Source: Silene conica (Eukaryota; Streptophyta; Magnoliopsida; Caryophyllales; Caryophyllaceae). Taken from it: DNA of 64,000 nt. Each line of letters opens with the position of its first letter. The first letter of the stretch is position 1. This document shows, piece by piece, positions 23,950 through 35,799 of this stretch. The notes beneath the pieces were generated by a model. It had not been told where the DNA came from, ran no database searches, and worked only from the letters and a program-made list of their open reading frames with translations. The stretch covers positions 80,784,861 through 80,848,860 of the forward strand of contig CM055316.2 of assembly GCA_029255685.2 (NCBI GenBank), written 5' to 3'. A program made the translations under genes and the position numbers.

Positions 23950-24525
23950 ATGATTCATCCCTCGTGTCTCCCTATTCTGTACTTGTTCTTATTCATGTTT
24001 TGTACCTCTACGCTAACATGTTATGGCAATATTATTGAGAAAACATGCGCCAAAGTTAAGAAGGGTGATCCCGATGTAATCAACTACGGTTTTTGTGTCG
24101 CTGCTTTTAATTCTGTCCCCGAAAGCCGTGATGCTGATCTTACGACATTAGGCCAAATATCGATTGACTTAGCAGCACGCAATGCAACAGCCTCTATACC
24201 AACCATACAACGATTGCTTGACGATCCAAAGGTTGAAGCATACATTAAAAAACATGTTTTGGGGGATTGTTTACGTGAATACTCTCTCGTTGGCAGCGAC
24301 CTACAACCACAAGCAACATCATATTACAAGGCCAAAAGATTTGACGAGGCTAAGATGACCGTAGGAGGTATAGCATTTGCTGCAAACACATGTGAAGAGG
24401 ACTTTTACGAGATGAAAGCGCCTTCTTTGTTACCCAAGGAAGATGCTGATCTGCGGCAGTTGGCGTACATGTCCGCTGGTGTCATCGATTTAGTTCAGCA
24501 AATTACAAACAAAAAAACAGGATAA
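23950..24525 (+). CDS. Invertase/pectin methylesterase inhibitor (PMEI), copy 1
   Basis: An intronless gene of 191 residues. Residues 1 to about 26 (MIHPSCLPILYLFLFMFCTS...) are a signal peptide; the rest is a PMEI domain of usual size. The four conserved cysteines stand at 33, 49, 107 and 148, as needed for the two disulphides of the four-helix bundle. The N-terminal hairpin reads NIIEKTCAKVKKGDP and the wording NYxFCVAAF with DADLTTLGQIS recalls the Pla a 1-like 'putative invertase inhibitor' group, often pollen-expressed. Proteins of this family block either pectin methylesterase or cell-wall/vacuolar invertase; sequence alone does not tell which. Copy 1 differs from the others by Gly for Asp at residue 47 and Lys for Glu at 31. 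It sits in a duplicated block with copy 2, right beside a Helitron. Confidence 0.92.
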   Translation: MIHPSCLPILYLFLFMFCTSTLTCYGNIIEKTCAKVKKGDPDVINYGFCVAAFNSVPESRDADLTTLGQISIDLAARNATASIPTIQRLLDDPKVEAYIKKHVLGDCLREYSLVGSDLQPQATSYYKAKRFDEAKMTVGGIAFAANTCEEDFYEMKAPSLLPKEDADLRQLAYMSAGVIDLVQQITNKKTG

Positions 24526-25028
24526 TTTTTGTGATGTAACAAGAATTTGGTCTTCTAAAAATAAATTTGTTCGTATTACTTAATGGTTGTGTTGATTGGC
24601 CAAATCTTGTGTTTTTCTTTTTATAAGATCGGTTTATTTAAATAACCATCTTAAATTCATAAGTATGTCGAGTATACTTATGAATTTAAGACTCTTATGT
24701 TAACTACTTGTACTAAAATTTATCCAGCAGTCAAGCAATTAATCATTAGTCGGTATATGATGCGAATATCCTCGTCAACGACATCAATTCAGTATCGACC
24801 GCCGAACTATACTAATTAGTAATTACAGGAATGTATGTAAATGGTTGCCAAAAAAAAAAGGAATGTATGTAAATGATCATCCGTTGGTATATGATCTGAA
24901 TACAACCCAAAGTATTAGGAGAATATTACGGCATATACTGTAATATACCGTAATTTGAATAATATCATTATTAGAGTAACGACCTTGTGTTTTATCGGAT
25001 AATATATTGTTTGTATTAAGACAACAGA
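24526..25028 (+). repeat. PMEI 3' flank, duplicated
   Basis: Non-coding DNA almost identical to 53405-53905 and recognisable in inverted form at 59220-59680 and 63442-63866. Contains a short inverted pair around TTAAATTCATAAGTATGTCG (24651-24690). Confidence 0.7.
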
Positions 25029-25840
25029 ATTACTTTTTCCCATACGAACTTTACTCTTTCACATACACTTTTTCATAAAAAAAATTTTTATCTTCTAATT
25101 CTCCCAGTACTGAGGTAATATCGTTGATTGTTTATTTACCGGCGTAATTGTTAATTGTTTATTACGTTTGTCGTACATCCGTCTTTAATTGTTGCGTCGT
25201 CGCAGGTGCTTTTCTTCTCTGCAAGTCTGCTTGCGTCATCAATGTTGTCCCTTTCGTTAGTCTGTAATTCTTGGCCTACTTTAAAAAAATTAATTAAAAA
25301 CTAATTAAACAAAAACAAACTAATTATTCTCGAATGGTAGTTCCTGACCACCTAGCCGCCTTAGCCCCTCTTTCAATCGGTTGTTCTCGAATGGTCAGTT
25401 AATTTTTGGCCTACTCTTTCTAGTACTCAAGGATCGGCTCTACATTGAAATTATTCGAACTTGGGGAACGAGAGTGGTAGGCTTAACCCTTATAGTCATC
25501 AGTGCCATGGGTGCGCGACAAGGGGAGGGAAGGGTTGCACGGCAGAAGGAAGGGGAAGGGCGGCGGGAGGCCAGGGAAGGGTTGCGCGGCAGGAGGAGGG
25601 GGGAAATGCGGCGGTTGGATGTCGGCGTAGGGGACGGGGCGGCGGTTTGGACGGTCGTGATATGACGGCGGTGAACGGAGTTGATGACGGAGAGACGGTG
25701 AACGGAGTAGTTGGTTTAAGAGGATAAAGAGAGAAAATTAAAATTAATAGAGTGAATGTTAAAAATAAAAATGACAAGAGTAAAGTGAAAAAAATCGTAT
25801 GTGAAAGAGTAAAATTCGTATGTAAAAATTAAAAAAACAC
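25029..25840. mobile_element. MITE-like element with GC-rich core
   Basis: The ends are long imperfect inverted repeats: CATACGAACTTTACTCTTTC on the left against CATACGAATTTTACTCTTTC on the reverse of the right end, about 40 bases each, which suggests a Mutator-like non-autonomous element. The centre, 25500-25700, is strikingly GC-rich (GGCGG, GGGAGG and GACGG runs) in an AT-rich setting. It allows overlapping open frames on both strands, none of which resembles a protein. A second copy, moved along with PMEI copy 2, is at 53906-54725. Confidence 0.6.
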
Positions 25841-26394
25841 GTCATAAAGGGGAATAATAACACATAGTTGGTATCTCTTGATGGTCAGAAATTATGACCA
25901 CTCCGAATATGATTACATTTAATTCGTCATAATTTATGACAAATTTTTAAATATTTTAAATTATGTTCATTTCTTAAATCTACAGATCTAAGTTTTTCTA
26001 CTATGTTAAAAAATTTACTTCATCATGTAAATAAATAATTTATTATATTCATAATATTGATATATTTTAAGAAATTACGAAAGTATGCAATTTTTTTAAT
26101 GTTGTTTTTTAAAAAAAATGTTCATAATCTATATCTTATTTGATCAGATATGGGGGGAATTTATTATATTCGTAATATATTTTATTAATTTGTACTTTAG
26201 CTTTTTATTTTGTTTTTTTTGCACATGAATAAATATGCAAATTTTCCCTTCTTATGCATGTAGTATGTTTTTGTATATGATTTGATGTAAATTAGAAAAT
26301 TTTAACATAGTGGGATTAAAATTATGAAAAATGGTATGAAAGATAAAATAAATAACTCAAAGTGATAGTGGGATTTCTAACAAATGAATTTTTT
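25841..26394. other. AT-rich DNA, part of the duplicated PMEI block
   Basis: Non-coding, with a close copy at 54726-55290. Nothing recognised beyond the duplication. Confidence 0.5.
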
Positions 26395-26535
26395 TTCACC
26401 CTATCTACCATAGATACCTTCCGTGCGTGGCCACGTATTTCCAGTTCACTACTCCTCGAGTGGCCTCGAGATTTAAGATAACCCTGACAAGGGGTTGGAC
26501 AATTCCTATCCAACTGTTCTCTTCGGCTAACAAAG
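26395..26535 (-). mobile_element. Copia-like 3' tail fragment (fossil scrap)
   Basis: The reverse complement matches the 3' interior of the gag-only fossil at about 14480-14605 (shared words GGTATCTATGGTAGAT, GCGTGGCCACG, GGATAGGAATTGTCCAAC). It marks the remains of another copy of that family; duplicated at 55290-55410. Confidence 0.7.
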
Positions 26536-26900
26536 TCAATTATAGAAAAGTTCTAATTGTTTTAGCTTTATAGTATAGGGATAGTATAGGGATTATCTCG
26601 GCATATTAGTTGATTGATTATGATTTAGATCTTCAGATTAGTATAAATATTGTATTAATTATTATTGTTATCTTTCGAGATCACAAACGATTATCATCAA
26701 TAATACTATAATTCGTGTGTAATTCCCGGTACCAGTGGCGGATCTTAAAGATATTATCTAGGAGGCCGAAAAGTAAATAACCGAATTTTACTTCCAATTA
26801 AATAAGCAACCATTTATATATAGTTTAAAGAAAGGTGTTTATAAACACATTTTCTTATATGAACACACCTTTATACACGCTCAAAAAGTCACACATCTAA
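26536..26900 (+). repeat. Copia LTR-derived fragment and duplicated flank
   Basis: The stretch 26600-26735 (TAGTATAAATATTGTATT ... CGAGATCACAAACG ... GTGTAATTCCCG) recurs at 28080-28165, 28780-28900, 55490-55610 and, inverted, 59150-59215. At 28150-28175 it is followed by ATGGTATGAGAGCC, like a copia tRNA-Met primer site, so these look like scraps of one copia LTR. Confidence 0.5.
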
Positions 26901-26967
26901 AATAAAATATTAAAATTTTATCTCAAAATCTCCATTATATAGTAATGATTAGTTCAATAAAAATATA

Positions 26968-27111
26968 CTCCTTCCGTCCCGCTCATTTATCCAATTTCAT
27001 TTTTGAGTGTTTAATAGCATTACCCTCGAATGGTCCCATACCCTTAACTTTATCCCGTGTCAAACGTAAAGGTAAACAAATGACGGGAACGGAAGCCGTA
27101 AGACTAAGGAG
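26968..27111. mobile_element. Stowaway-like MITE remnant
   Basis: Starts CTCCTTCCGTCCCGCTCATT after TA and ends (reverse) CTCCTTAG...CCGTTCCCGTCATTTG before TA. The right arm has a 13-base interruption. This is the TA-flanked CTCCxTCCGTCCC signature of Stowaway. Confidence 0.7.
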
Positions 27112-27456
27112 TAATGAAAATTGATAAAATTTATCATATATGCATATATTTTCATAAACATTGTAAGCATGCTTAAAAATTCAAAAAATCACTAATAATT
27201 ACGCCTAATAAATTGTGAATAGTGATTTTTCAATCACTAAGCGAGTTTGGGAAAGATAATTATAGACATTGAGTTTATAATTTTGGAATCAATAATATCA
27301 TTAATCATTATACAAGTGCGAATGTTCCCATTTTTTATTACTTTTTCCATATATCTAATATAAAATCTAGAGGCTAGTCTTAGTTGGGGCTTTTATTAAG
27401 GGAAGGGGGTCAGCCAGTTCAAATACAAAAAGCTTCGTATATTTTTTTCGGAGAGT

Positions 27457-27910
27457 TTTTTTTTTTGAAGAAAAGAACAATTCATTAATAGAACGTCATA
27501 CGGCACTTACAAAGAATATGTATAATTGAAAACAAATCTAATGGAAACCAAAGAAAAACAATTTTCTTATAAACTAGAGATCTCAAAACAGCATCTGACA
27601 ATTCGGCTCGTCCTATTATCGTTATCTTCATGTAGCTTTTGAAGGGATCTTGCGTTTGATTTATGAGATAAAACATAAATCTGACGGGTTCCAAAGATTG
27701 TTGACAGATTACTTGTACCCTTTGAAAGAACACGCTACGAACCATAAACGAACTACTCTTGACGATATTACTGATGAAACTAAACGACGAATAAATGGAC
27801 AAAACCCCGAAATAAGGGACGAAAACCCCGAGATAAGGGACGGAAAAACGATTCTCACCAAAAGGGAGACTTTTATTGAATATATTATAGATAAACATAC
27901 TAGTAATTGC
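27457..27910 (-). mobile_element. LINE 3' end with poly(A)
   Basis: A T-run at 27457-27470 is a poly(A) on the minus strand. It follows the words TTAATGAATTGTTCTTTTCT, typical of the 3' tail of plant LINEs. A minus-strand frame (27485-27898) has no clear protein match. Its inner part (27545-27900) recurs at 55762-56100 without the poly(A) end. Confidence 0.5.
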
Positions 27911-28890
27911 AATTTAATATAATTTGGGGCTTACCATCGATCGATTGATAATCGATGGGAGCCCCGAATTGTGGAGGCTAGGGTTTTCAGAGAGTTTTTG
28001 AGAGACTTTTAGAGAGTTTTCGGAGAGTTAGTAGTTAGGCCACAATCGTAGGGGGCCGGGGCCTAGCCCCGGTGCGTGATAAGAAAGATCCTCCTATACC
28101 CGGTACGATTATCATCGATAATACTATGATTACTCGTGTGTAATTCCCGATTTCTAATATGGTATGAGAGCCTCCCGTTCTTAAGGCCAAAATATTTAAT
28201 CTATAAATTGACCCTGCTTGTCGGTGGGTATGGCAAATTATTAACCCACCAGTGGGATTTGATAGTCAATATTTACCTTCACTTCTTAAAATAATTGCAT
28301 TTTTTGTTTTATCTTTTCCGTAATACTCCGTATTATTGTGTTTCTCCTCCCTTTTGAATCCCTCATGTTCAAAAGGAGGTGAACAAAGTGTGTTCTTTTC
28401 ACAATTAAGTCTTTCAAGAACACAATATGTGCTTTTGTTTTCTTATCCCTCGTCTGGATACGAAGGCTCTTTCTCAACTTATCGATCGATGAATTTTGAT
28501 GAGTTTGAAACACGATGATTTTCCCATCCGGTAATATTTTTTCTTATGTTAGGTTCGAAAATCGCGACCTTCCTAACATTGTATATGAAGCGAGTTCGGA
28601 AAACGACAATAGGCTTGTCCAACAAACTTTTGTTCTCAAAAATTGGCGGCGTTTCTAATGAAGATCGATTGTGAATTCTTCTTTTCTTATTTGCAATTCC
28701 ATGGAAATTTCGAATACCATGGGTTTGGAAATATATTGTAACATACCTTAATTGGAATAATATCATTATTAAAATAAGTTATATTATATCGCGATATTAA
28801 TTGATTATGATTTAGATCTTTGAATTAGTATAAATATCGTATCATTATTATCTTTCGAGAACACAACGGTTATCATCACTAATACTACGA
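27911..28890. other. Mixed non-coding DNA with LTR scraps and palindromes
   Basis: 27934-27960 is an imperfect palindrome (CCATCGAT ... ATCGATGG). 28055-28071 is a perfect GC palindrome (CCGGGGC CTA GCCCCGG). 28080-28180 looks like the end of a copia LTR plus a primer-binding site. 28590-28650 recurs next to the LINE at 56105-56158. No gene is recognised. Confidence 0.45.
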
Positions 28891-29850
28891 TTATCCTTTG
28901 AGGGTTGCTATTAGCCTATTATATCCATTTTTCTCACCCAAATCTGTCACCAGCGCATGTTCTAACTTCTTTTTACACCACTTAAGATCACTTTATAGCA
29001 TCGATATCCCCAAATTCACCAAATTTGCAGTCCCATGATTCCGAAATATCCAAGAACTTGAATTTTTGTTATCGTTTGACATTCTAACGACCTCATCAAA
29101 AGTCATCAGTCAACTAAGCGCATTTCGAGATCGATATTGCTTATTTCATTTACGACATAGTTTTCTTACTTTCTAGCACGTACACGGTACATATGACTCG
29201 ATCTTGTTTACTTTATGATGTAGTTTTGTAGTTTAAAGATGTAAAATCGAACTTAGGCTTAAAATTAATGAAATAATGTTAATACGCATAGCATAAATTA
29301 GTTGTGCACAGTCCTTGTTTTCGGCGTAAAAACCGCGCCTGACCACCCTTTTTGTGCCGCCGAAACTGCCATCGAACACCCTCGATTTTAATGATTATCA
29401 CCACCCATCGCTAGTATTCACTGCCTTCATCCGCTGTAAATAAAAAACCGCGTTAAAATCTGTTGAAAAAGTATTCAAAACAGACCCCCAAAACCGCCGT
29501 ACACAGTCGCAATAACGGTTGTTTTGAGGCAGCTGATGGTATCGATTTGTGCTCTAAATTCACGTCAGTTTGTGAAAATGTGTATCGCTTTAAATTAACC
29601 AACTTTGACTTCGGTTTTTGATACTTTAAGGCTTTAGTGTCACAAATTATCTTGGTATAGTTCCGTAGTATTGGTGAAAGTAGGGTGTTAACGAGTCGAG
29701 GCGAGCCCGAGCTAAGCCTTATTCGATTTGTGCTCAAGAATCAAAATTCGAGATTGAATCGATTTCGAGTTAACCCGCCCTTTAAGAAATTGCACTAGTT
29801 ATTAAGCTTACGAGTTTTAACGCTTGAGCTCAAATCGTGCATAAACAAGT
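28891..29850 (+). repeat. PME flank unit C, without a gene
   Basis: Begins CTTTGAGGGTTGCTATTA (PME 3' flank wording, compare 6231) and runs through the diagnostic GCAGCTGATGGTATCGATT at 29530 into the GAGTCGAGGCGAGCCCGAGC repeat. No PME exon precedes it. A near copy is unit F at 56930. Confidence 0.7.
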
Positions 29851-30289
29851 TAAGGTAATTTGTTTTTAAAGGAACATTGCTAATGTAAGAATTTTGATTT
29901 GTATAAACATACTAAAATTAAGAAGAATGAGGCTAGTAATCAAAGGGATGATTTGCTAAATATACAACTTTATGATTCTTGATTTGTAGCACCATTTGCT
30001 TGATTTGCTTTTATATTATTTTTAACAGGAGTTAAGCCTTCATTTGAACACCGCCAATGATAAAGAAGTCGAGCCTGTCATATGTGCAGGCGGGGTTAGG
30101 TGTCCGGCTAATGTGTTTCTTAACACGTAATTATGCCCGATTCCATAGGTTCCGAGAGTCATTCATTCGAGTGATAAAGGATGGATTCCAAAGTTTTAAT
30201 CACTCGACATCAAACTTGTTTTATGCTCTTCTAATCTACAGTGTAAAGGGAATTCTCACCGTTCTGAATTTCTATAAAATTCGATGTAA
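29851..30289. other. Unassigned DNA between flank units
   Basis: Contains the 58-base stretch shared with 8205-8250. An open frame at 30057-30425 matches nothing I recognise and runs into repeat DNA, so no gene is called. Confidence 0.4.
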
Positions 30290-31720
30290 AGATTATCCTT
30301 TGAGGATTGTTATTAAATCCATTTTTCTCACCGAAATGGGTCACCAACGACACCATAACCCATCTATATATATACTCCAATCCCCCAACCTCATAAACAC
30401 AATTTCATACACCATTCTAACCTGAAAACCTAGCAAAAACCTTAACAAACCTTGCCCAAAATCTATCGCAGAAACTGCCAGTAACGTCTCCTGTTTTGCG
30501 AAAAACAGAGTTGATGACCTGCGCATGTTCTAACTTCTTGTTACACCACTTAGGCTTTGTTCTTTTGGACTTATTTTTGCTTAATTTAAGTTAAGTTCAG
30601 CAAAAATAAGTTAAGTTCAGAAAAGTTCAGCAAAAATAAGTTAAGTTCAGAAAAAATAAGTTAAGTTAAGTTCAGCAAAAATAAGTTCAGAAAAGTTCAG
30701 CAAAAATAAGTTAAGTTCAGCAAAAATATGTTTAGACTAGTTCAGCAAAAATAAGTTAAGTTCAGAAAAAATAAGTTAAGTTAAGTTCAGCAAAAATAAG
30801 TTCAGAAAAGTTCAGCAAAAATAAGTTAAGTTCAGCAAATATAAGTTAAGTTCAGAAAAATTCAGAAAAAATAAGTTAAGTTAAGTTAAGTTAAGCAAAA
30901 ATAAGTTCAAAAGAACGGGGCCTTAATATCACTTTATAGCATCGACATTCACAAATTCAAAAAATATGCAGTCCTATGATTCTGAAACATCCAAGAATTT
31001 GAATTTTGGTTATCATTTGACCCTCCAACGACCTCATCAAAAAACATCAGTCAACTAAGCCCATTTCGAGATCGATATTGCCTATTTCGTTTACGACATA
31101 GTTTTCTTACTTTCTAGCACGTACATATGAATAGATCTTGTTTAATTTATGATTTAGTTTTCTAGTTTAAACATGTAAATTCGAACTTAGGCTTAAAATA
31201 AATGAAATAATGTTAATAGGCATAGCATAAATGAAATAACTGCCGTCGAACACCCTTGATTCTCAAGAGTATCACCACCCATCGCTAGCATTCACTGCCT
31301 TCATCCGCCTTAAGCAAAAAACCGTGTCATAATCTATTGAAAGAAGATTCGAAATAGACCCCCAAAACAGCCGTACACACTCGCAATTAAGGTTGTTTTG
31401 AGGCAGCTGATTGTATCGATTTGTGCTCTAAATTCACGTCAGTTTCTGAAAATGTGTATCGCTTTAAACTAACCAACTTTGACTTCGGTTTTTGATACTT
31501 TAAGGCTTTAGTGTCACAGATTATCTTGGTATAGTTCCTTAGAATTGGTGAAAGTAGGGTGTTAACGAGGCGAGCCCGAGCTAAGCCTTATTCGATTTGT
31601 GCTCAAGAATCAAAATTCGAGATTGAATCGATTTCGAGTTAACCCGCCCTTTAAGAAATTGCACTAGTTATTAAGCTTACGAGTTTTAAGCTCGAACTCA
31701 AATCGTGCATACATATATAT
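30290..31720 (+). repeat. PME flank unit D, without a gene, split by a MITE
   Basis: Copy of the PME 3' flank (compare 6221-7600) placed directly upstream of PME copy 2, as a tandem array would leave it. A MITE sits at 30553-30922. The diagnostic GCAGCTGATTGTATCGATT is at 31401. Confidence 0.75.
30553..30922. mobile_element. PIF/Harbinger-type MITE, 370 bp, with internal repeats
   Basis: Ends GGCTTTGTTCTTTTGGACTT and (reverse) GGCCCCGTTCTTTTGAACTT. A TTA flanks both sides (30550-30552, 30923-30925). The same flank in unit A (3825-3845) reads straight through CACTTAAGATCAC, giving an empty site and confirming both borders. The interior is almost wholly built from TTCAGCAAAAATAAGTTAAG-type units. 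No coding sequence. Confidence 0.85.
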
Positions 31721-32623
31721 AACTATTCAATTATGATTTTTTCATCCCGAGATTTGTTCGAGGATTTGTGGATCTATTAGTTTTACTCCCGTGAAAAAAA
31801 AAAAAGAAAAGTCGAGGACAAAGACGGACGATTAACATAACCAAGACATTCAACAAAATGCATTATTAAAAGCCTTGGACATTAGTTACATATATTCAAT
31901 TATTATTCTTATCATCAAACAAACTTGGTTTTATTAATACTTTTGATTTCCAACCTACATATTCAAACCAAGCGCACTATGAGATTTCATTTTAAGCAAC
32001 AAAGGGAATAATTCCTCATAAGCTCAACCTACATATTCAAACTAATGCTAAAAAAACTTTGGCTAATTTGTTCATAGTATAGTGTGAGACCTACAAACAA
32101 GTTTTGGCTAATTTGTACTTCAATTTTGATTACTAATGTAAGAATTGTTACTAAATAACACCACATGCTCAATTGTAGATTGATGCCATAATTACTAGAC
32201 AATTGACATATTTTCTTCTAATCATCAAATAAAATTGGTTTTATTAACATTTTTGATTTTCAAGCACTAAGAGCACCATGTGATTTTGTTTTTTTAAACT
32301 TAACCTATTACAAAATGTATACATATGTGAGACCTACAAACAAGTTTGGGTAATTTGTTTTAAAGGTAATATTGCTACAGTAAGAATTTTGATTGCTAAA
32401 GTTTGAATGCCCTTAATTTCATAGTATTTGCTATAATTACTATACAATAATTAAACCAACTAGGAATTAATTTGAAAATATGTGACCCGTCATAACATTT
32501 CTACCTATATATAATACTCCATAACTCCACCCTTCTTCATCAACACAAAATCATATAACTTACACTTAGCTTCTGCTTATTCATTCTCTACTAATAATAC
32601 TCTTACACTCACATTCTTCCATC
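31721..32623 (+). promoter_or_regulatory. Upstream region of PME copy 2 with TATA box
   Basis: Close copy of 3986-4885 with small insertions (a partly repeated stretch near 31940-32090). TATA box TATATATAAT at 32506-32515, about 110 bases before the ATG. Confidence 0.6.
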
Positions 32624-33902
32624 ATGTTAAGCAAACAAAAGTTTTTACTACTAGCCTTGTTTTGGTGCTCAATTCTCTCACGATCCACATGCCTAAGCCC
32701 TAACCTCGTTGTCGACCCACGAGGTTTGGTTAGCGGTTCCGTCAAATCGATTTCGGAAGCCATAGCAAAGGCTCCAACTGGGCGCACAACCCCTTTCATC
32801 ATTCATATAACTAAGGGAGTGTGAGTTTCTCATTTCTTTCTCTGTTTTTTTTAAAACTTTTTATCAACTTAGCTTGTCGATTGTTGTTTAATACTAGATA
32901 TCCATAAAACGATATTTCATAAAGTGTATAATGTATGTTTTACTTGTTATTTGTAGCTACTCCGAAGATAACTTGTTCGTAAGTATCGAAAAAACCAACA
33001 TTTGGTTTGTCGGGGATGGTATCGGACGTACCATTATCACCGGCAACAAGAGCGTAAAAATTACGAAGTTAACTACCAAACAAACAGCTACATTTTGTAC
33101 GTAATTTCAATACTTTTTTTTGTTTTTATTTTCTTTTCATGATATGTTTACTTGTTTCAATTTTATTATATATTGGATTATTTATTATTACATGGTGTCA
33201 ATTTCAGATGCCAAGGGTTTAGGGGTATTGATACGAGATATGACCATCGAGAATACCGCCGGCCCGGAGGGAGAACAAGCAGTGGCACTTTACATCGAGG
33301 CGGATAAAGCGATTGTTTACAATTGCGAAATCAAGGGTTACCAAGACACCTTATGGGTAGCCAAATCCCGACAATTCTACCATGAGTGTTACATCTCGGG
33401 CACGATCGACTTCATTTTTGGAGATGCATCGGCCGTGTTCCAAAATTCTACCATCTTCGCTAGAATTCCAAAAGTCGGACAACAAAATGTAATAACGGCC
33501 CAAAGCCGTGAATCGCCACAAGATTCAACGGGCATAGTAATCCAAGGGTGCACGATCAAAGCATCCCCAGAGGCTATTAAAGCAAAAAGTACGGTTCAGA
33601 CGTACTTAGGACGACCTTGGAGGGAATTTGCCACGGTGGTGTTCATGGAGTCTCGATTGGATGATGTAAATCCATCGGGATGGCTAGAATGGAATAACAC
33701 AGCCCCTAAAGACAAACTTTATTACGCAGAATACAAAAATTTCGGGGTTGGTGCAAAAATCGAAAGTCGGGTGAAATGGCCGAGTGTGCATCCAAAAATC
33801 TCCAAATTTGAAGCTGAAAAATTCACGGTTGATCGTTTTCTTCAAGGTGAAACTTGGATAAAATCTACCGGTGTACCCTTTCACGGGGGCTTATTTAGTT
33901 AG
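32624..33902 (+). CDS. Pectinesterase (pectin methylesterase), copy 2
   Basis: Exons 32624-32820, 32957-33096 and 33208-33902 give 343 residues; exon lengths and phases equal those of copy 1 except for one codon fewer in DDVNPSG. Signal peptide, GEQAVAL, GYQDTLW, GTIDFIFGD and TYLGRPW are all kept, so the enzyme should be active in the cell wall. It again lacks a pro-domain. Differences from copy 1 are scattered: YAKGLGVLIRDMTIEN against FVMGLGVLFRDITIEN at the exon 2/3 border, HECY for RECY, and HGGLFS for HWGLFS at the end. Intron 1 is longer by a short AT-rich insertion. Promoter and 3' flank are shared with copy 1. The intact frame in both copies argues for recent duplication, continuing selection, or both. 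Confidence 0.93.
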
Positions 33903-35395
33903 GAGATGTATTAAGAATAAGTTTGTAGGATTAATGTCTTAGAAATTAGAATTGTATTACATTTGTCTCATGTTACGTAAAGATTATCCTTTGAGGATTG
34001 TTATTATATCCATTTTTCTCTCCCAAATCACTCACAAACGACACCATATCATATACGATTCTAACCTGAAAACCTAGCAAAAACCTTAAAAAACCGTGCC
34101 CAAAATCCATCGCAAAAACCGCCAGTAACCCCCCCGGTTTTGCGAAACAGATAGTCGATGACCAGCGGTTGTTCTCACTTTTGTTTATACCACTTAAGAT
34201 AAATATATAGCATCGACATTCCCAAAGTCACAAAATTTGCAGTCTCATGATTCCGGAACATCCAAGAACTTGAATTTTCGTTATCGTTTGACCCTCCAAC
34301 GACCTCATCAAATATCATCAGTCAACTAAGCGCATTTCGAGATCGATATTGCGTATTTCGTTTACGACATAGTTTTCTTACTTTTTAGCACGTACATATG
34401 ACTCGATCTTGTTTAATTTGGGATGTAGTTTTCTAGTTTAAACATGTAAAGTCGAACTTAGGTTTAAAATTAATGAAAGAATGTTAATAGGCAAAGCATA
34501 AATTAGTTGTGCACAGTCCTTGTTTTCGGCGTAAAAACCGCGCCTGACCACCCTTTTTGTGCCGCCGAAACTGCCATCGAACACATTCGATTTTCAGGAG
34601 TATCACCACCCATCGCTAGTATTCACTGCCTTCATCTGTTGTAAGAATAAAATCGCGTCAAAATCAGTTGAAAAAAGATTCGAAACAGACCCCCAAACCG
34701 CCGTACACACTCGCAATAAAGGTTGTTTTGCGGCAGCTGATGGTATCGATTGGTGCTCTAAATTCACGTCAGTTTCTGAAAATGTGAATATCGCTTTAAA
34801 TTAATCATCTTTGACCATTGATTGACTTCCGTTTGTGATACTTTAAGGATTTAACGCCACAAATTGACTTGGTGAAATTAGGGTGTTAACGTCTTAACGA
34901 GTTAAATCGAGGCGAGCCCGAGTTAAATCGAGGCGAGCCCGAGTTAAGCCTTACTTCTTTTGTGCATAAGACTCCAAATTTGAAATTGAACCGATTTTGA
35001 GTTTACCCAACCTTTAAGAAGATGTACTAGTTATTAAGCTTATGAGTTTTAACGTTCGACCCCAAATCGTGCATACATATATTATATATATAATTATTCA
35101 TTTTTTATTTTTTATTCCGATATTTTTAATAACAAGTTTCAAAAATTATATGTAAAATATTTGGTAAATCAATGAGTGATTCGAAATATGTGGTACAAAG
35201 ATATAATCATGATAAAATATATTTAGAAAATATGAGCAATATTGTATCTAATCACATAAATTCGAGCTGCTCGTGAGCCAGGGTTTGTCGGCTTAACTCG
35301 TTAAGCTCTCAAGTCAAACTCCCACGAATTGAGCATTGACCGAGATTTGACCAAGTCGAGCATCAATCATGCTTTAACCGAGCCGGCCTGAGAGC
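33903..35395 (+). repeat. PME 3' flank unit E
   Basis: Same order as unit B: PME 3' flank (diagnostic GCAGCTGATGGTATCGATT at 34734), then the GTGTTAACG / GCGAGCCCGAG repeat, here with a doubled AGTTAAATCGAGGCGAGCCC, to CGAGCCGGCCTGAGAGCC near 35395. No gene. Confidence 0.75.
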
Positions 35396-35399
35396 CTAG

Positions 35400-35665
35400 T
35401 GACTGCTCGTGGAGTGGTAGTGGAGAGGGGGACTAAGAACTAAGAAGGCACCATTTATCAGGCGAGGGAAGGGAGAGGGGGTGATCTTCGCAAGAGTGGG
35501 GAATGGAAAATTATTTTTGATAAACTGAACATGGCGTGAGCCGTATCGTTTTTTGTTGGATGTGTTATAGCATAAATTGGCACTTTGGGTGCACTTTGGG
35601 TGAAGGAGTAGCCAACAAAGACCCAAGGTAAAGATTTGGGTTCGAGCATATGGGAAATGTATGGG
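35400..35665 (-). mobile_element. Ty1/copia integrase-end fragment (fossil scrap)
   Basis: The minus strand reads LEPKSLPWVFVGYSFTQ, the conserved stretch after the copia integrase core (K-x-x-xCIFVGYS). It is very short and broken. Confidence 0.75.
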
Positions 35666-35799
35666 CGAAGTCAGGGCAGTGATAGATGAACTATCTCAAC
35701 CAAAATCTCACTCAAATGTTCATTGGATTTGAAGAGTGGTTTGTTTGTACAGACTCCCTCATTCTGTGTGTTGGGTTTCTACTTGTGAGTTTTTGAGGG

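Noticed and set aside
25381-25777. Overlapping open frames on both strands in the GC-rich MITE core
   Set aside because: Low-complexity Gly/Arg or Pro-rich readings caused by GC-rich sequence; no family resemblance.
28286-28766. Several small frames on both strands
   Set aside because: No recognisable domain, mutually overlapping, and partly within DNA repeated at 56105.
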